This document shows, piece after piece, positions 44,549 to 53,516 of a stretch of 64,000 bases of DNA. The notes beneath the pieces were generated by a model. That model did not search any database. It had not been told where the DNA came from and saw only the letters and a list, made by a program, of their open reading frames with translations. The DNA is taken from assembly GCF_014200505.1 (NCBI RefSeq), contig NZ_JACHBX010000001.1, positions 1,178,001 to 1,242,000 on the forward strand, written 5' to 3'. How positions within the stretch are numbered: position 1 is the first letter of the stretch; every line of letters starts with the position of its first letter. The DNA is from Massilia aurea. Lineage in GTDB: Bacteria; Pseudomonadota; Gammaproteobacteria; Burkholderiales; Burkholderiaceae_D. A program made the position numbers and the translations under genes.

Positions 44549-46012
44549 ATGGTAAAGAGATCAGTGCAACTGCTTAACTGGCTGAGGGAACCCTTCGGCG
44601 TTCCGACCTGGACCATCATGGCCCTGGTCGTTCTGAGCTTGTCCGTCGGCGCCGTGATCCCCATGTTTGGTGACAGCATGGGGTACCAGTTCGGCCGCCT
44701 GGCGGCGCTGCCTGCCTTGCTGCTGCTGGGTGTGCTGCTGATCTATGACTATAAAAAGCTGGTGATGCTGATCCTGCTGTTCCGGTCAGTCGGCGACATG
44801 GTGCTGGAATCGACGCAGTTCGGTATCGGCAGCGTGCGCATGGGCATCGGCGGCCTGATCAACCTGTTCGTCATCATCATCGCGTGCATGATGGTGATGG
44901 AAAAGCCGAAGGCGTTTCCTGGCCGGCTGGCGCGTTTCTGGTTGCCGTTCGTCGTGATGATGAGCGTGGGCCTGGTGCTGTCGTACGAAAAGACCAATGC
45001 GCTGAAAATGTATCTGGGGATCGTGTCCAACTTTGCGATCTTCATGATTGCGATTTACGTCGTCCGCTCGAACGAGGACTTCAACAAGGCCATCCGCCTG
45101 GTGATGTATTCGTCGCTGCTGCCCACGCTGTATGCCGTTGTCGATATTGCGCTGCATATGCGCGGCGGGGACTTCCGCCTGCAGTCGACGTTCTCGCATC
45201 CGAACGTCCTGGCCTTCTACCTGACGCTGGTGCTGGTGCTGGGGCTGTACATGCTCAAGAGCCCGCTGTACAACATCACGCCGCGCGGGCGCATCGCCGT
45301 CTGCCTGTATATGCCGATGCTGATGATGCAGCTGCTGCTGACGCAGACCCGCAGCGCCTGGCTCGCGTGTTTCCTCGTGTTCGTGCTGTATGCGCTGATC
45401 TTCAAGCGCAGCTACCTGCTGTACCTGCTGCTGCTGCCGTTGCTGCTGTTCGTGCCGTCGGTGAACGAACGCCTGATGGACCTGGGGCAGGGCAACGAAG
45501 TGGCGCGCAATGCCCAGCTCAACTCGTTCGCCTGGCGCGTGATGCTGTGGGAATCGGCCATCGGCTGGATGGAAACCAAGCGCATGCTCCTCGGCTATGG
45601 ACTGGACGGCTTTGGCTACCACGTAGGGACGTTCTTCCCGATGGACCGCACGATCCGGTGGGATGCCCACAATGTCTATGTGCAGTTCTTCTTCGAGATG
45701 GGCGCCGTCGGCTTGCTGTGTTACCTGTGGCTGTACGCCCGCGTGCTGGGCACGCTGCGCGCACTGGCCCGCATCGACCCCGTGTCCGGGTTCCTGATGC
45801 TGGCCATCGTGATCCAGTATCTGATCGTGTCGTTCTCGGACAATATGTTCCGTTACCTGGTGTTCAACTGGTACCTCTGGTTCATCGTCGGCGGCGCGTG
45901 CGCGCTGGTGAACCTGCATCCAGGCAGCAAGACGCGCACGGCCAGGGCCGGCGCAGCACGCCACGGGGTCGGTCTCTCTGACCTGCCGGGCAATCATGAA
46001 GGAAAAGTATGA
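44549..46012 (+). CDS. O-antigen ligase/polymerase family protein (Wzy-like)
   Basis: 487 residues with about a dozen predicted helices and the Wzy_C region: a long loop after TQTRSAWLACFLVFVLYALI, then GYGLDGFGYHVGTFFPMD and DAHNVYVQFFFEMGAVGLL. The latter DAHNxYxxxxxExG motif is typical of the O-antigen ligase/Wzy superfamily. In a Wzx/Wzy pathway it would polymerise repeat units in the periplasm. With a flippase (48162), export proteins and EpsF present, the pathway is complete within this locus. Confidence 0.88.
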   Translation: MVKRSVQLLNWLREPFGVPTWTIMALVVLSLSVGAVIPMFGDSMGYQFGRLAALPALLLLGVLLIYDYKKLVMLILLFRSVGDMVLESTQFGIGSVRMGIGGLINLFVIIIACMMVMEKPKAFPGRLARFWLPFVVMMSVGLVLSYEKTNALKMYLGIVSNFAIFMIAIYVVRSNEDFNKAIRLVMYSSLLPTLYAVVDIALHMRGGDFRLQSTFSHPNVLAFYLTLVLVLGLYMLKSPLYNITPRGRIAVCLYMPMLMMQLLLTQTRSAWLACFLVFVLYALIFKRSYLLYLLLLPLLLFVPSVNERLMDLGQGNEVARNAQLNSFAWRVMLWESAIGWMETKRMLLGYGLDGFGYHVGTFFPMDRTIRWDAHNVYVQFFFEMGAVGLLCYLWLYARVLGTLRALARIDPVSGFLMLAIVIQYLIVSFSDNMFRYLVFNWYLWFIVGGACALVNLHPGSKTRTARAGAARHGVGLSDLPGNHEGKV

Positions 46013-47214
46013 ACATCGCGTACCTGGTGAACCAGTACCCCAAAATCAGCCACAGTTTCATCCGACGCGAAATCCTGGCACTCGAGCGCCAGGGCTACAA
46101 GGTGCAGCGCCTGGCCATGCGTGGCTGGAAAGACGAATTGCGCGACGAGGAAGACATCCGTGAGCGCGCCGTGACGCGCTATGTGCTGCAGGACGGCGCC
46201 GTGGCCATGGCCATGGACGTCGTGCGCATGGCCGTCAAACGGCCGGGCCGGTTTGCCAAAGCGCTGGCACTGGTCTGCAAGATCGGCTTGCGGGCCGATC
46301 GCCCGTTACCGCTGCACCTGATTTACCTGGCAGAAGCCTGCCGGATCGTGCCGTGGATGGCGGCGCACGGCGCGCGTCACCTGCACGCGCACTTCGGCAC
46401 CAACTCCACCGAAGTGGCGATGCTGGCGAGCATGCTTGGTGGCCCGGCCTACAGTTTTACCGTGCACGGGCCGGAAGAATTCGACAAGCCCGAGCTGCTG
46501 TGGCTGGGCGAAAAGATCCGCCGGTCGGCATTCGTGGTCGCCGTCAGCTCGTTCGGCCGCAGCCAGCTGTTCCGCTGGGCCGCTTACGCCGACTGGGCCA
46601 AGGTGCAGGTGGTTCACTGCGGCATCGACCAGAGCTTTCACGCAGTAGCGCCGCGACCGAGCCCGGCTGCGCCGAGGCTGGTGTGCGTAGGCCGCCTGTG
46701 CGAGCAGAAGGGCCAGATGCTGCTGGTGCGCGCGGTCCAGGCCGTGGTGGCCAAAGGGATCCCGATCCATCTGGTGCTGGCCGGTGACGGCGAAATGCGC
46801 GGTGAGATCGAGGCGCTGATCGCCGCCAACAATCTGGGCAGCCACATCAGCATCACCGGCTGGATCAACGGCGACCAGGTGCGTGAAGAAATGCTGGCGG
46901 CGCGCGCCATGGTCTTGCCGAGCTTTGCCGAGGGCCTGCCGGTCGTGGTTATGGAAGCGATGGCGCTGCGGCGCCCGGTACTGACTACCTACATCGCCGG
47001 CATTCCCGAACTGGTGCGGCACGGCGAGACGGGCTGGCTGTTCCCGGCTGGCGACGTGGAGGCGCTCGCTGCCGCACTGGAAGCGTGCCTGGCAGCCACG
47101 CCGGCACAGCTCGAGGCGATGGGCGAGGCCGGCCATCAGCGCGTGCTGGCGCGCCACGCCGTCGACACCGAAGCGGCGAAACTGGCGCAACTGATGCGCC
47201 AGTCCATGGCTTGA
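46009..47214 (+). CDS. Family 4 glycosyltransferase (WcaL/colanic-acid-type)
   Basis: 401 residues with a GT-B fold: N-terminal YLVNQYPKISHSFIRREIL, HLHAHFGTNSTEVAML and TVHGPEEFDKPEL; C-terminal LVCVGRLCEQKGQMLLVRAV, LVLAGDGEMRGEIE and the nucleotide-sugar motif PSFAEGLPVVVMEAMA with the E(x7)E pattern. It closely follows the plan of stepwise exopolysaccharide transferases such as WcaL. Its ATG overlaps the stop of the polymerase gene by 4 nt. Confidence 0.88.
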   Translation: MNIAYLVNQYPKISHSFIRREILALERQGYKVQRLAMRGWKDELRDEEDIRERAVTRYVLQDGAVAMAMDVVRMAVKRPGRFAKALALVCKIGLRADRPLPLHLIYLAEACRIVPWMAAHGARHLHAHFGTNSTEVAMLASMLGGPAYSFTVHGPEEFDKPELLWLGEKIRRSAFVVAVSSFGRSQLFRWAAYADWAKVQVVHCGIDQSFHAVAPRPSPAAPRLVCVGRLCEQKGQMLLVRAVQAVVAKGIPIHLVLAGDGEMRGEIEALIAANNLGSHISITGWINGDQVREEMLAARAMVLPSFAEGLPVVVMEAMALRRPVLTTYIAGIPELVRHGETGWLFPAGDVEALAAALEACLAATPAQLEAMGEAGHQRVLARHAVDTEAAKLAQLMRQSMA

Positions 47215-47295
47215 CGCGCATGCTGGCGGGCCCGTTGGCCCGCTGGCGCTGCTCGCTCACGACCACAATTTTTTCGCACTCCGGGAACACGATTC

Positions 47296-48162
47296 ATGAT
47301 TAGCTGGACAAGAGATATCTACCTCAAGCTGCGCTGGCGTTTGAAGATGCTGGCGCTGCACACCAAGCTCGAACTGGACTGGCTGAAGCAAGGCCGGCGC
47401 TTCGCGCGCGCCAGACGCTCCGGCAGCGGTGTCATCGTGTCGCTGACGTCCTATCCGCCACGTTTCGGCACCTTGCACCTGACACTGAAGTCATTGCTGT
47501 CGCAGTCGCATGTGGCCGACCGCATCATCCTGTGGATCGCACGCGGCGACATGGCAGCGCTGCCGCCGGCAGTGACCAGACTGCGCGCCGCAGGGCTGGA
47601 AATCATCGCCTGCGACGACCTGAAGTCGTACAAGAAAATGATCCCGTTATTGCAGCAGGGCTGCAAGGCACCGATCGTGATTGCCGACGACGACGTCCAT
47701 TACTGGCCCGACTGGCTGGAGCAACTGGTGCAGGCGCGCGATCCGGGCAAGCTCGAGGTGATCGCTCACCGCATGCACCGTGTGAAACTCGATGCCACCG
47801 GGCTGCCCGTTGCGTACAACGAATGGGAGTTCGAGACGGCCAATCGCGAATCGAGCACATTGAATTTCCCGACCGGGATCGGCGGCGTGCTGTATCCGCC
47901 GAATGTCTTCGGTCCCGAAGTGCTGAATGTCGATGCCTTCATGGCCCATTGCCCGCGCGGTGACGATATCTGGTTCTGGTGGATGGCGCGTGCCAATGGC
48001 GCCACTTTCAGGCGCGTGCCGCACCAGCAAGACATCCATACCTGGGAAGGTACCCAGGAGGTCGCACTATGGAAAGACAATCTGGGCGCCATGATGAACG
48101 ATAACCAGATCCGGGCGATGATCGGTGCCTACGGCTTTGATACAGAAAGAAAAACAACATAA
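47296..48162 (+). CDS. Glycosyltransferase-like protein (GT-A type, unclassified)
   Basis: 288 residues. A basic N-terminal tail precedes VIVSLTSYPPRFGTLHLTLKSLLSQ, ILWIARGDM, CDDLKSYKKMIPLLQ and the DxD-like IVIADDDVHYWPDWLE at about residue 135, then PRGDDIWFWWMARANG. This fits a GT-A transferase of the unclassified type common in capsule loci. The region upstream to the GT4 gene is 80 nt; downstream it shares a TAATG junction with the flippase gene. Confidence 0.7.
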   Translation: MISWTRDIYLKLRWRLKMLALHTKLELDWLKQGRRFARARRSGSGVIVSLTSYPPRFGTLHLTLKSLLSQSHVADRIILWIARGDMAALPPAVTRLRAAGLEIIACDDLKSYKKMIPLLQQGCKAPIVIADDDVHYWPDWLEQLVQARDPGKLEVIAHRMHRVKLDATGLPVAYNEWEFETANRESSTLNFPTGIGGVLYPPNVFGPEVLNVDAFMAHCPRGDDIWFWWMARANGATFRRVPHQQDIHTWEGTQEVALWKDNLGAMMNDNQIRAMIGAYGFDTERKTT

Positions 48163-49595
48163 TGTCTGCAATGTCCAATGCGCGATGGCTGACGCTGTCG
48201 CAGGCTTCAAGAATCGTCCTGCAGCTCATTTCGCTGACCATTCTCTCGCGGCTGCTGCCGCCTTCCGAATATGGTTTGCTGGCGATGGCAACCGTCGCCA
48301 CCAATTTCGCCTTTCTGCTGCGCGACATGGGCACTGGCGCGGCCGTCGTGCAAAAGGAGAACCTGACCGAGCAAACCACGAGCACCGTGTTCTGGCTGAA
48401 CATGGCCATGGGCTTGTTCCTGACGCTGGCGCTGGTTCTCGCATCGCCATTTTTGGCGGCATACTTCCGTATCGACCGGCTGGCACCGGTACTGTGCCTG
48501 CTGTCCATCGTGTTCCCGATCACCAGCGCCAGTGCCGTCCACCAGTCGCTGGTGGAGCGCCGGTCGGGCTTCAAGACGCTGGCACGCATCGAGATCGTGT
48601 CATCGGTCGCCGGTCTCACGGTTGCCATCACGCTGGCCTATATGGGCTACGGCGTATACAGCCTGGTGTGGAATTCACTGGTCTCGGCGGCGCTCTCGTC
48701 CACGCAGTTGTGGCTGGCGAGCCCATGGCGGCCCAAGAAAATCTGGAGCGCGCCCGAACTGCGGTCCCTGTGGGGCTTCAGCGGCAATCTGACTGGTTTT
48801 AACTTCATCAACTTTTTCGCGCGCAATGCCGACAGCATGGTGATTGGCCGCGTGCTCGGCTCGGTGCAGCTGGGCATTTACGGCCAGGCCTACAAAGTCA
48901 TGATGTTCCCATTGCAAAGCATGAGCTACGTCGCTGGCCGCGCATTGTTTCCGGTGATGAGCCGGCAGCAGGCCGAGCGCGACAAGATGGCGGGGCTGTA
49001 TTTCCGCGCGCTGGCGATGATCGCTACCCTGACGGCGCCGATGATGGCGGGCCTGTGGGTGCTGCGTGAGCCGTTCGTTGCCATCGCACTGGGCAAGCAG
49101 TGGGCGCAGGTCCCGATCGTTCTCGCCTGGCTGGCGCCAGTCGGCTTTCTGCAATCGCTGATTTCGACGACGGGTTCCGTCTTCATGTCGACGGGCCGCA
49201 CCGATCTGATGATGCGCCTGGGCCTGCTGGGCTCGGTCCTGCAGGTCGGCAGCTTTTTCGTCGGTGTCAACTGGGGTATCGAAGGCGTTGCGGCCTGCTA
49301 TCTGGTCGCCAATATTTTGAATGGTCTTCCGCATTTCTATTATGCGACGCGCGAATTGCACACCAGCCTGGCCGGCCTGCTGCGCGTGATCTGGCAACCG
49401 GTGATGTTTTCGATGGTGATGGTCGCGGTCATTTATCCGCTGTTCAACATGCTGTCGAACGGCGGTCATGCGCCGCAGACGATCCTGATCACGGTCACCG
49501 TAACAGGCGTCGTGATCTATGGGGCATTGATCATGCTGTTTTCGAAAGCAGTGGTACAGAGCTGCAAACAAATGATCGGCATGAAGGCCGGGTGA
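48162..49595 (+). CDS. Polysaccharide flippase (Wzx/MOP family)
   Basis: 477 residues with about 12-14 hydrophobic helices and the N-terminal pattern LTLSQASRIVLQLISLTILSRLLPPSEYGLLAM, a hallmark of the MOP flippase superfamily (Wzx/RfbX). Further marks are RDMGTGAAVVQKENLTE and RNADSMVIGRVLGSVQLGIY. It should carry lipid-linked repeat units from the inner to the outer leaflet of the inner membrane for the Wzy-like polymerase. It overlaps the previous gene by one base (TAATG). Confidence 0.9.
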   Translation: MSAMSNARWLTLSQASRIVLQLISLTILSRLLPPSEYGLLAMATVATNFAFLLRDMGTGAAVVQKENLTEQTTSTVFWLNMAMGLFLTLALVLASPFLAAYFRIDRLAPVLCLLSIVFPITSASAVHQSLVERRSGFKTLARIEIVSSVAGLTVAITLAYMGYGVYSLVWNSLVSAALSSTQLWLASPWRPKKIWSAPELRSLWGFSGNLTGFNFINFFARNADSMVIGRVLGSVQLGIYGQAYKVMMFPLQSMSYVAGRALFPVMSRQQAERDKMAGLYFRALAMIATLTAPMMAGLWVLREPFVAIALGKQWAQVPIVLAWLAPVGFLQSLISTTGSVFMSTGRTDLMMRLGLLGSVLQVGSFFVGVNWGIEGVAACYLVANILNGLPHFYYATRELHTSLAGLLRVIWQPVMFSMVMVAVIYPLFNMLSNGGHAPQTILITVTVTGVVIYGALIMLFSKAVVQSCKQMIGMKAG

Positions 49596-49656
49596 TCGTG
49601 CCCGGCATGCTGCCTATCCCGTGCTGCTACACCTTATCGAGATCGACGACGTGCAT

Positions 49657-50517
49657 ATGGAAAACCTAATTACCGTTTATATACCCACCAAGAACCGCCT
49701 CGACCTGTTGAAGCGCGCCGTCAATTCGGTGTTGTCGCAGACGCATCGGCCGATAGAACTCATCATCGTGTCCGACGGTTCGACGGATGGCACGTGCGAC
49801 TATGTGAACGGGCTGGACGAAAACATCGCGATCACGCTGATTCACAACGACACGTCGGTGGGCGCCTGCGCGGCGCGCAACCAGGCCATTCAGGTGGCGC
49901 GAGGGGAGTTCATCACCGGTCTGGACGACGATGATATTTTTCTTCCGCACCGGCTGGCGACGTTTCTGGCAGCCTGGCGGCGCCGGCAGGAAAGCGGCCT
50001 GCGCTTCTCGTGCCTGTTCGACCGGCGCATCATCAACGACGGCGACAGCGTGGCGCTGTGGGACACGCAAGCATCGGTCTCGGCCGAACAGATCGTCCAG
50101 TCGAACGCCGTTGGTAATCAGGTGTTTACGACGCCGCAGCGCATGAAGGACGCCGGCTCTTTCGATCCGGCGATGCCCGCGTGGCAGGATTGGGACATGT
50201 GGGTCAGGCTGATCAAGACTGGCGGCCCGGCATACAGCATTCAGGCCAATACCTACATCATGGATATTTCGCACGAATTCGAGCGGATCACCAAGAAGTC
50301 GTCCGAGAAAATCGTTCGTGCTGCCCACCTGTTTTATGAAAAGCATTGCCAGCCTGGCGACCGAGCCGGCTTGTTGTATTCGCTGGCAGGGTACGACCAG
50401 ATACGGCTGACGCTCAGCGATCTGGGCGTCATGCTGCGTTCAAAACATGCGAAATTCGCGTTGAAGAAGATCAGGGCCGGCAAGTTCAAGATGTCGCTGG
50501 CCAATTCGATCCGTTAG
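49657..50517 (+). CDS. Family 2 glycosyltransferase
   Basis: 286 residues from the ATG at 49657; the frame is open to 49621 and no clear ribosome site marks either start. GT-A motifs are VYIPTKNRLDLLKRAVNSVLSQ, IIVSDGSTDGTCDYV, ACAARNQAIQVA and the DxD region GLDDDDIFLPHRL at about residue 95, followed by PAWQDWDMWVRL. It is the last gene of the plus-strand operon, convergent with the GT32-like gene 45 nt downstream. Confidence 0.87.
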   Translation: MENLITVYIPTKNRLDLLKRAVNSVLSQTHRPIELIIVSDGSTDGTCDYVNGLDENIAITLIHNDTSVGACAARNQAIQVARGEFITGLDDDDIFLPHRLATFLAAWRRRQESGLRFSCLFDRRIINDGDSVALWDTQASVSAEQIVQSNAVGNQVFTTPQRMKDAGSFDPAMPAWQDWDMWVRLIKTGGPAYSIQANTYIMDISHEFERITKKSSEKIVRAAHLFYEKHCQPGDRAGLLYSLAGYDQIRLTLSDLGVMLRSKHAKFALKKIRAGKFKMSLANSIR

Positions 50518-50531
50518 CATGCATCGCTGCT

Positions 50532-50556
50532 GCGCTGCGCTCCTTGGGGGCAGCGC
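50532..50556. terminator. Candidate hairpin between convergent glycosyltransferase genes
   Basis: GCGCTGC (50532-50538) can pair with GCAGCGC (50550-50556) across an 11-nt loop, in the 45-nt gap between two convergent stops. No T tract follows, so it is weak evidence for a terminator. Confidence 0.35.
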
Positions 50557-50562
50557 GGCTTG

Positions 50563-51450
50563 CTAAGTCGGTCGACCGATCAATTTTTTCAGCCGGCGCT
50601 TGATCAGCGCTTTGGTTTGCGCCCTGAAATCGCGCAGCTTGCCGACGACAATCCAGAATGTACTGAGCTTGATGATGGATTCCGTCAGCCGGTAATAGTG
50701 GGACGTGAACAGCTTGGCGTGGCTGCGCTGGTTCAGGATCGAATACACGAGGCCACTCTCGCGGCTGTCGATCAGCCGGTACGGCTCGGTCGCGGTCAAT
50801 GGATGAATCGCCAGTGTATAGGCGACCGGTCCGGTCAGCCTGAACGTACCATGCGCACCGGTGTCGTTACGCCATGGCAGATAGCGATCGATATTGGCCA
50901 GCACGGACAGGATCACGGCGCGCAGGAATGGATGGCCCGGCGCGCAGATGATGTGCCATTGCTGGTATTCGCCGCGGTCGATATGGGCGAGCTCGCGGTG
51001 GATGCCCCAACCCAGGCGGTCCAGGTTGTCCGGATCGTCCCATTGCCCCAGCAGATAACGATCCGTCGGCAGAATGAAGTCGTCGAATGGCCGCGTCATC
51101 GTGCTCTTGATGTCCAGGTAGGCGCCGCCGACTTTGTACAGCAGCAGATAGCGGAACAGGTCAGCACGCGCAGCACCGTAGTTTGGATTGATCCGCTCGT
51201 AATAGCGCAGGATCTTCGCGCCGTAGTGCGCCAGAATGAATTGCTTCATCATGGGCTCATCGTACCGGGTGTGCGTCCAGCCGGGATTCAGCCCCTTGAT
51301 GAAGTCAACGTTGTTCGCCAGCTCTTCGGTAAAGGTCCGCGCACCAAAAAAGCATTGGTGGATCTGCTTTGGAATGGCCTCACCCATCGCGAAGACAGGG
51401 AGTCCGTATTTTTCACCGCGGTTCGCCATTGCATGCTTCGTGTTCAACAA
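50563..51450 (-). CDS. GT32-like glycosyltransferase (capsular/OCH1 type)
   Basis: 295 residues. The N-terminal block AIPKQIHQCFFG and the core ARADLFRYLLLYKVGGAYLD match the 'Gly_transf_sug' DXD family that includes yeast Och1 and bacterial capsule transferases. Here the usual DxD is DIK (YLDIKST), a variant I recall in a bacterial subset, so metal binding may differ. The C-terminal tail is basic (KRRLKKLIGR), suggesting membrane association. It is the last gene of the minus-strand polysaccharide block. Confidence 0.8.
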   Translation of the reverse strand: MLNTKHAMANRGEKYGLPVFAMGEAIPKQIHQCFFGARTFTEELANNVDFIKGLNPGWTHTRYDEPMMKQFILAHYGAKILRYYERINPNYGAARADLFRYLLLYKVGGAYLDIKSTMTRPFDDFILPTDRYLLGQWDDPDNLDRLGWGIHRELAHIDRGEYQQWHIICAPGHPFLRAVILSVLANIDRYLPWRNDTGAHGTFRLTGPVAYTLAIHPLTATEPYRLIDSRESGLVYSILNQRSHAKLFTSHYYRLTESIIKLSTFWIVVGKLRDFRAQTKALIKRRLKKLIGRPT

Positions 51451-51477
51451 ATCTTCTCCTGATCCGGTCTGCTGCCT

Positions 51478-52380
51478 TCAGGCGCAGCCATCCATTGCCT
51501 GCAACAGCGTGTCGTCACTGTCGCTGAATTTGCGCGCGAACATCATCGGGCCACTGCCGTAGACATCGTCAGCGCTAAATTGCGGTTTGGTGCGGAAGTA
51601 ATCCACGTGCCGTGCCGACATATTGGCCGGGCTGGCGCCGCCGGCGCTCCAGTCGGTGTAGGTCAGGTTGCGCCTGACGTTGGCCATCAACGGTGAATTT
51701 CCCAGGATCGTGTGCAGGAACGTCTCGTCTGCATATTGGGTTCCCTTGAAAAACCGGACCAGTGCCGGATGACGGTTTGCGTAATCGACGAGGTATTCGC
51801 ACGCCGGCCGCGTGAGTGCCCACCAGGTCGAGCCGCCATACGGTTTCAATGCTCCCAGCGCAGGCTGGTAATCGCGTACGCGCGGGATGATGCGGGCTTT
51901 GAGCAGGACGCGCAGGGTCAAGCGGTGCAGGGGCGACAAGGTCGGGCGCAGCGTGTACGTGGTCAAGCGCGCCAGTGGTTTGCCGGCCGCTGCAGAGGGC
52001 ATTGGCACGAGATTGATGTATTCAGCATCCGGCTGGCCGGCAAAGAACGCGTTGATGGATGCTGTCGACCATAACGGATAATCGACGCCACTGAGCAGGA
52101 CGAAGCGCGTGAAAGGGCCTGCGGCGAGTGCGGTTTTCATCAACAGCAGAATCGCTTCCACCTGAGAGAAGTCGCCCCAGTGCACGGCAACCGGCGCCGG
52201 CAATAGCGTGACGTCATCCGCCTTCAGGTGTGCAAATAGACGCTGGTCGGCTTTCTTGTCGACATGGATGAAGAACGCCGTTCCCTCCGAGCGCAGGCGC
52301 GCGATCAACCGCTGCAAGTGTGCGGGGTTACCATGCGCCAGTAATAGATAAGCGATCAATTCTGTCTCCGTGTAATCCAC
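51478..52380 (-). CDS. Core-2/I-branching-type glycosyltransferase (GT14-like), copy 2
   Basis: 300 residues of the same family as the protein at 42504: LIAYLLLAHGNPAHLQRLI, FIHVDKKADQRLFAHL, VAVHWGDFSQVEAILLLM, LLSGVDYPLWSTASI and WWALTRPACEYLVDY. Conservation with copy 1 is clear along the length, but they are not recent duplicates. It probably adds another sugar or branch of the same linkage class. The start lies at 52380 with 63 nt to the next gene upstream (GT4-like). Confidence 0.85.
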   Translation of the reverse strand: MDYTETELIAYLLLAHGNPAHLQRLIARLRSEGTAFFIHVDKKADQRLFAHLKADDVTLLPAPVAVHWGDFSQVEAILLLMKTALAAGPFTRFVLLSGVDYPLWSTASINAFFAGQPDAEYINLVPMPSAAAGKPLARLTTYTLRPTLSPLHRLTLRVLLKARIIPRVRDYQPALGALKPYGGSTWWALTRPACEYLVDYANRHPALVRFFKGTQYADETFLHTILGNSPLMANVRRNLTYTDWSAGGASPANMSARHVDYFRTKPQFSADDVYGSGPMMFARKFSDSDDTLLQAMDGCA

Positions 52381-52443
52381 GATGGGGTGTTTATCCCGAC
52401 GAATGCGTAGACGCAGGCATGTGTTTCAACTGCCGGCATGGTG

Positions 52444-53475
52444 TCAATCGCGGCGTGGCTGGCGATTGGCCAGCTGCGTCATCAATTCCGTCAGGCGCGC
52501 CGCAGCCGCCGGGAAGGTGAACTTGTCCAGCGACGCCTGGCGCGCGTTGCGCGACAACGCATTGCGTAGTGCAGCATCTTCCCAAACCGTGCGCAGCGCG
52601 CGCACCATGGCCGGTACATCGTTCGGTGGGACCAGCAAGCCATCGACGCCGTCGACGACATAATCATTGGTCCCGGCGCAGGCAGTAGCCACCATGGGCA
52701 CGCCGCGCATCATCGATTCGATGACCGTCACCTGGCCCGAGGGCGCATTTACATCCGCAATCGGAATGACGTTCACGCGCGAGTGCAGCGCCAGCTGGTG
52801 GCATTGCGCCAGCGTCAGGTTGGAGCGAAAGCTCACGCAGGGCGGCGCCTGGATGTGGGCGGTGGCGTGCGTCCCCGCGACGATGATCGTCTTGTAGCCC
52901 ATCTGCCCGGCAGCCTCGGCAAGCAGCGCGTAATCACGGTTGGCCGTGCCCAGCGCAACGATATACGGCTCGTCAAGCTCGTCCGTCCAGGTGGCGCTAT
53001 CCGGCAATTCGGCGCTGAGCGGCACGAAGACGAAGCGCTCGCGCGGCAGCCCCAGCCAGGTGCTGTAGATGTCGATTTCGGCCCGGGAATGCACGACGAA
53101 CAGGTCGACCGCAGGCAGGCAGAAGCGGGCCAGCTTGCCCTTGATTCCGCCGTAAGGCTGGGCCAGGTTGAAGCACCACGCAATCAGCGGCACGTTCTTG
53201 CGGCCACTGAGCGTTTTGAGCAGTGCGACGATGACGGCCAGCTGCGGGAATGCGGTGACGATGCCGGTTGGGTGCTTGCCGAACGTTTGCCTGAAACCTC
53301 GCCAGCCGTGACGCAGGTAATCAAACCACTCGCGGCGCGACGACACGGCGCGCGAACGGTCGTGATCGTAATCGGCCGGCACCTGCCGGGTGCGGTGCAG
53401 GCGCGCGTCGATGAACGGCATCAACCAGCCAGGCCAGGTAGTCTTAACGAACGGCGACAATACGAGCCAATCCAT
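52444..53475 (-). CDS. Family 4 glycosyltransferase
   Basis: 343 residues from the ATG at 53475 (MDWLVLSPFVK). The frame is open far upstream, but that part lies within the next gene and has non-protein-like composition. GT-B features are AVDLFVVHSRAEIDIYSTW, ALGTANRDYALLAEAAGQM, INVIPIADVNAPSGQVTVIESM (in place of the usual E(x7)E loop) and GLLVPPNDVPAMVRAL. The N-terminal Rossmann half is short. It belongs to the minus-strand polysaccharide block. Confidence 0.82.
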   Translation of the reverse strand: MDWLVLSPFVKTTWPGWLMPFIDARLHRTRQVPADYDHDRSRAVSSRREWFDYLRHGWRGFRQTFGKHPTGIVTAFPQLAVIVALLKTLSGRKNVPLIAWCFNLAQPYGGIKGKLARFCLPAVDLFVVHSRAEIDIYSTWLGLPRERFVFVPLSAELPDSATWTDELDEPYIVALGTANRDYALLAEAAGQMGYKTIIVAGTHATAHIQAPPCVSFRSNLTLAQCHQLALHSRVNVIPIADVNAPSGQVTVIESMMRGVPMVATACAGTNDYVVDGVDGLLVPPNDVPAMVRALRTVWEDAALRNALSRNARQASLDKFTFPAAAARLTELMTQLANRQPRRD

Positions 53476-53516
53476 GCTGCACGATCCAATCAAATGAAAA
53501 ACAAGGGTTGCCGGTA

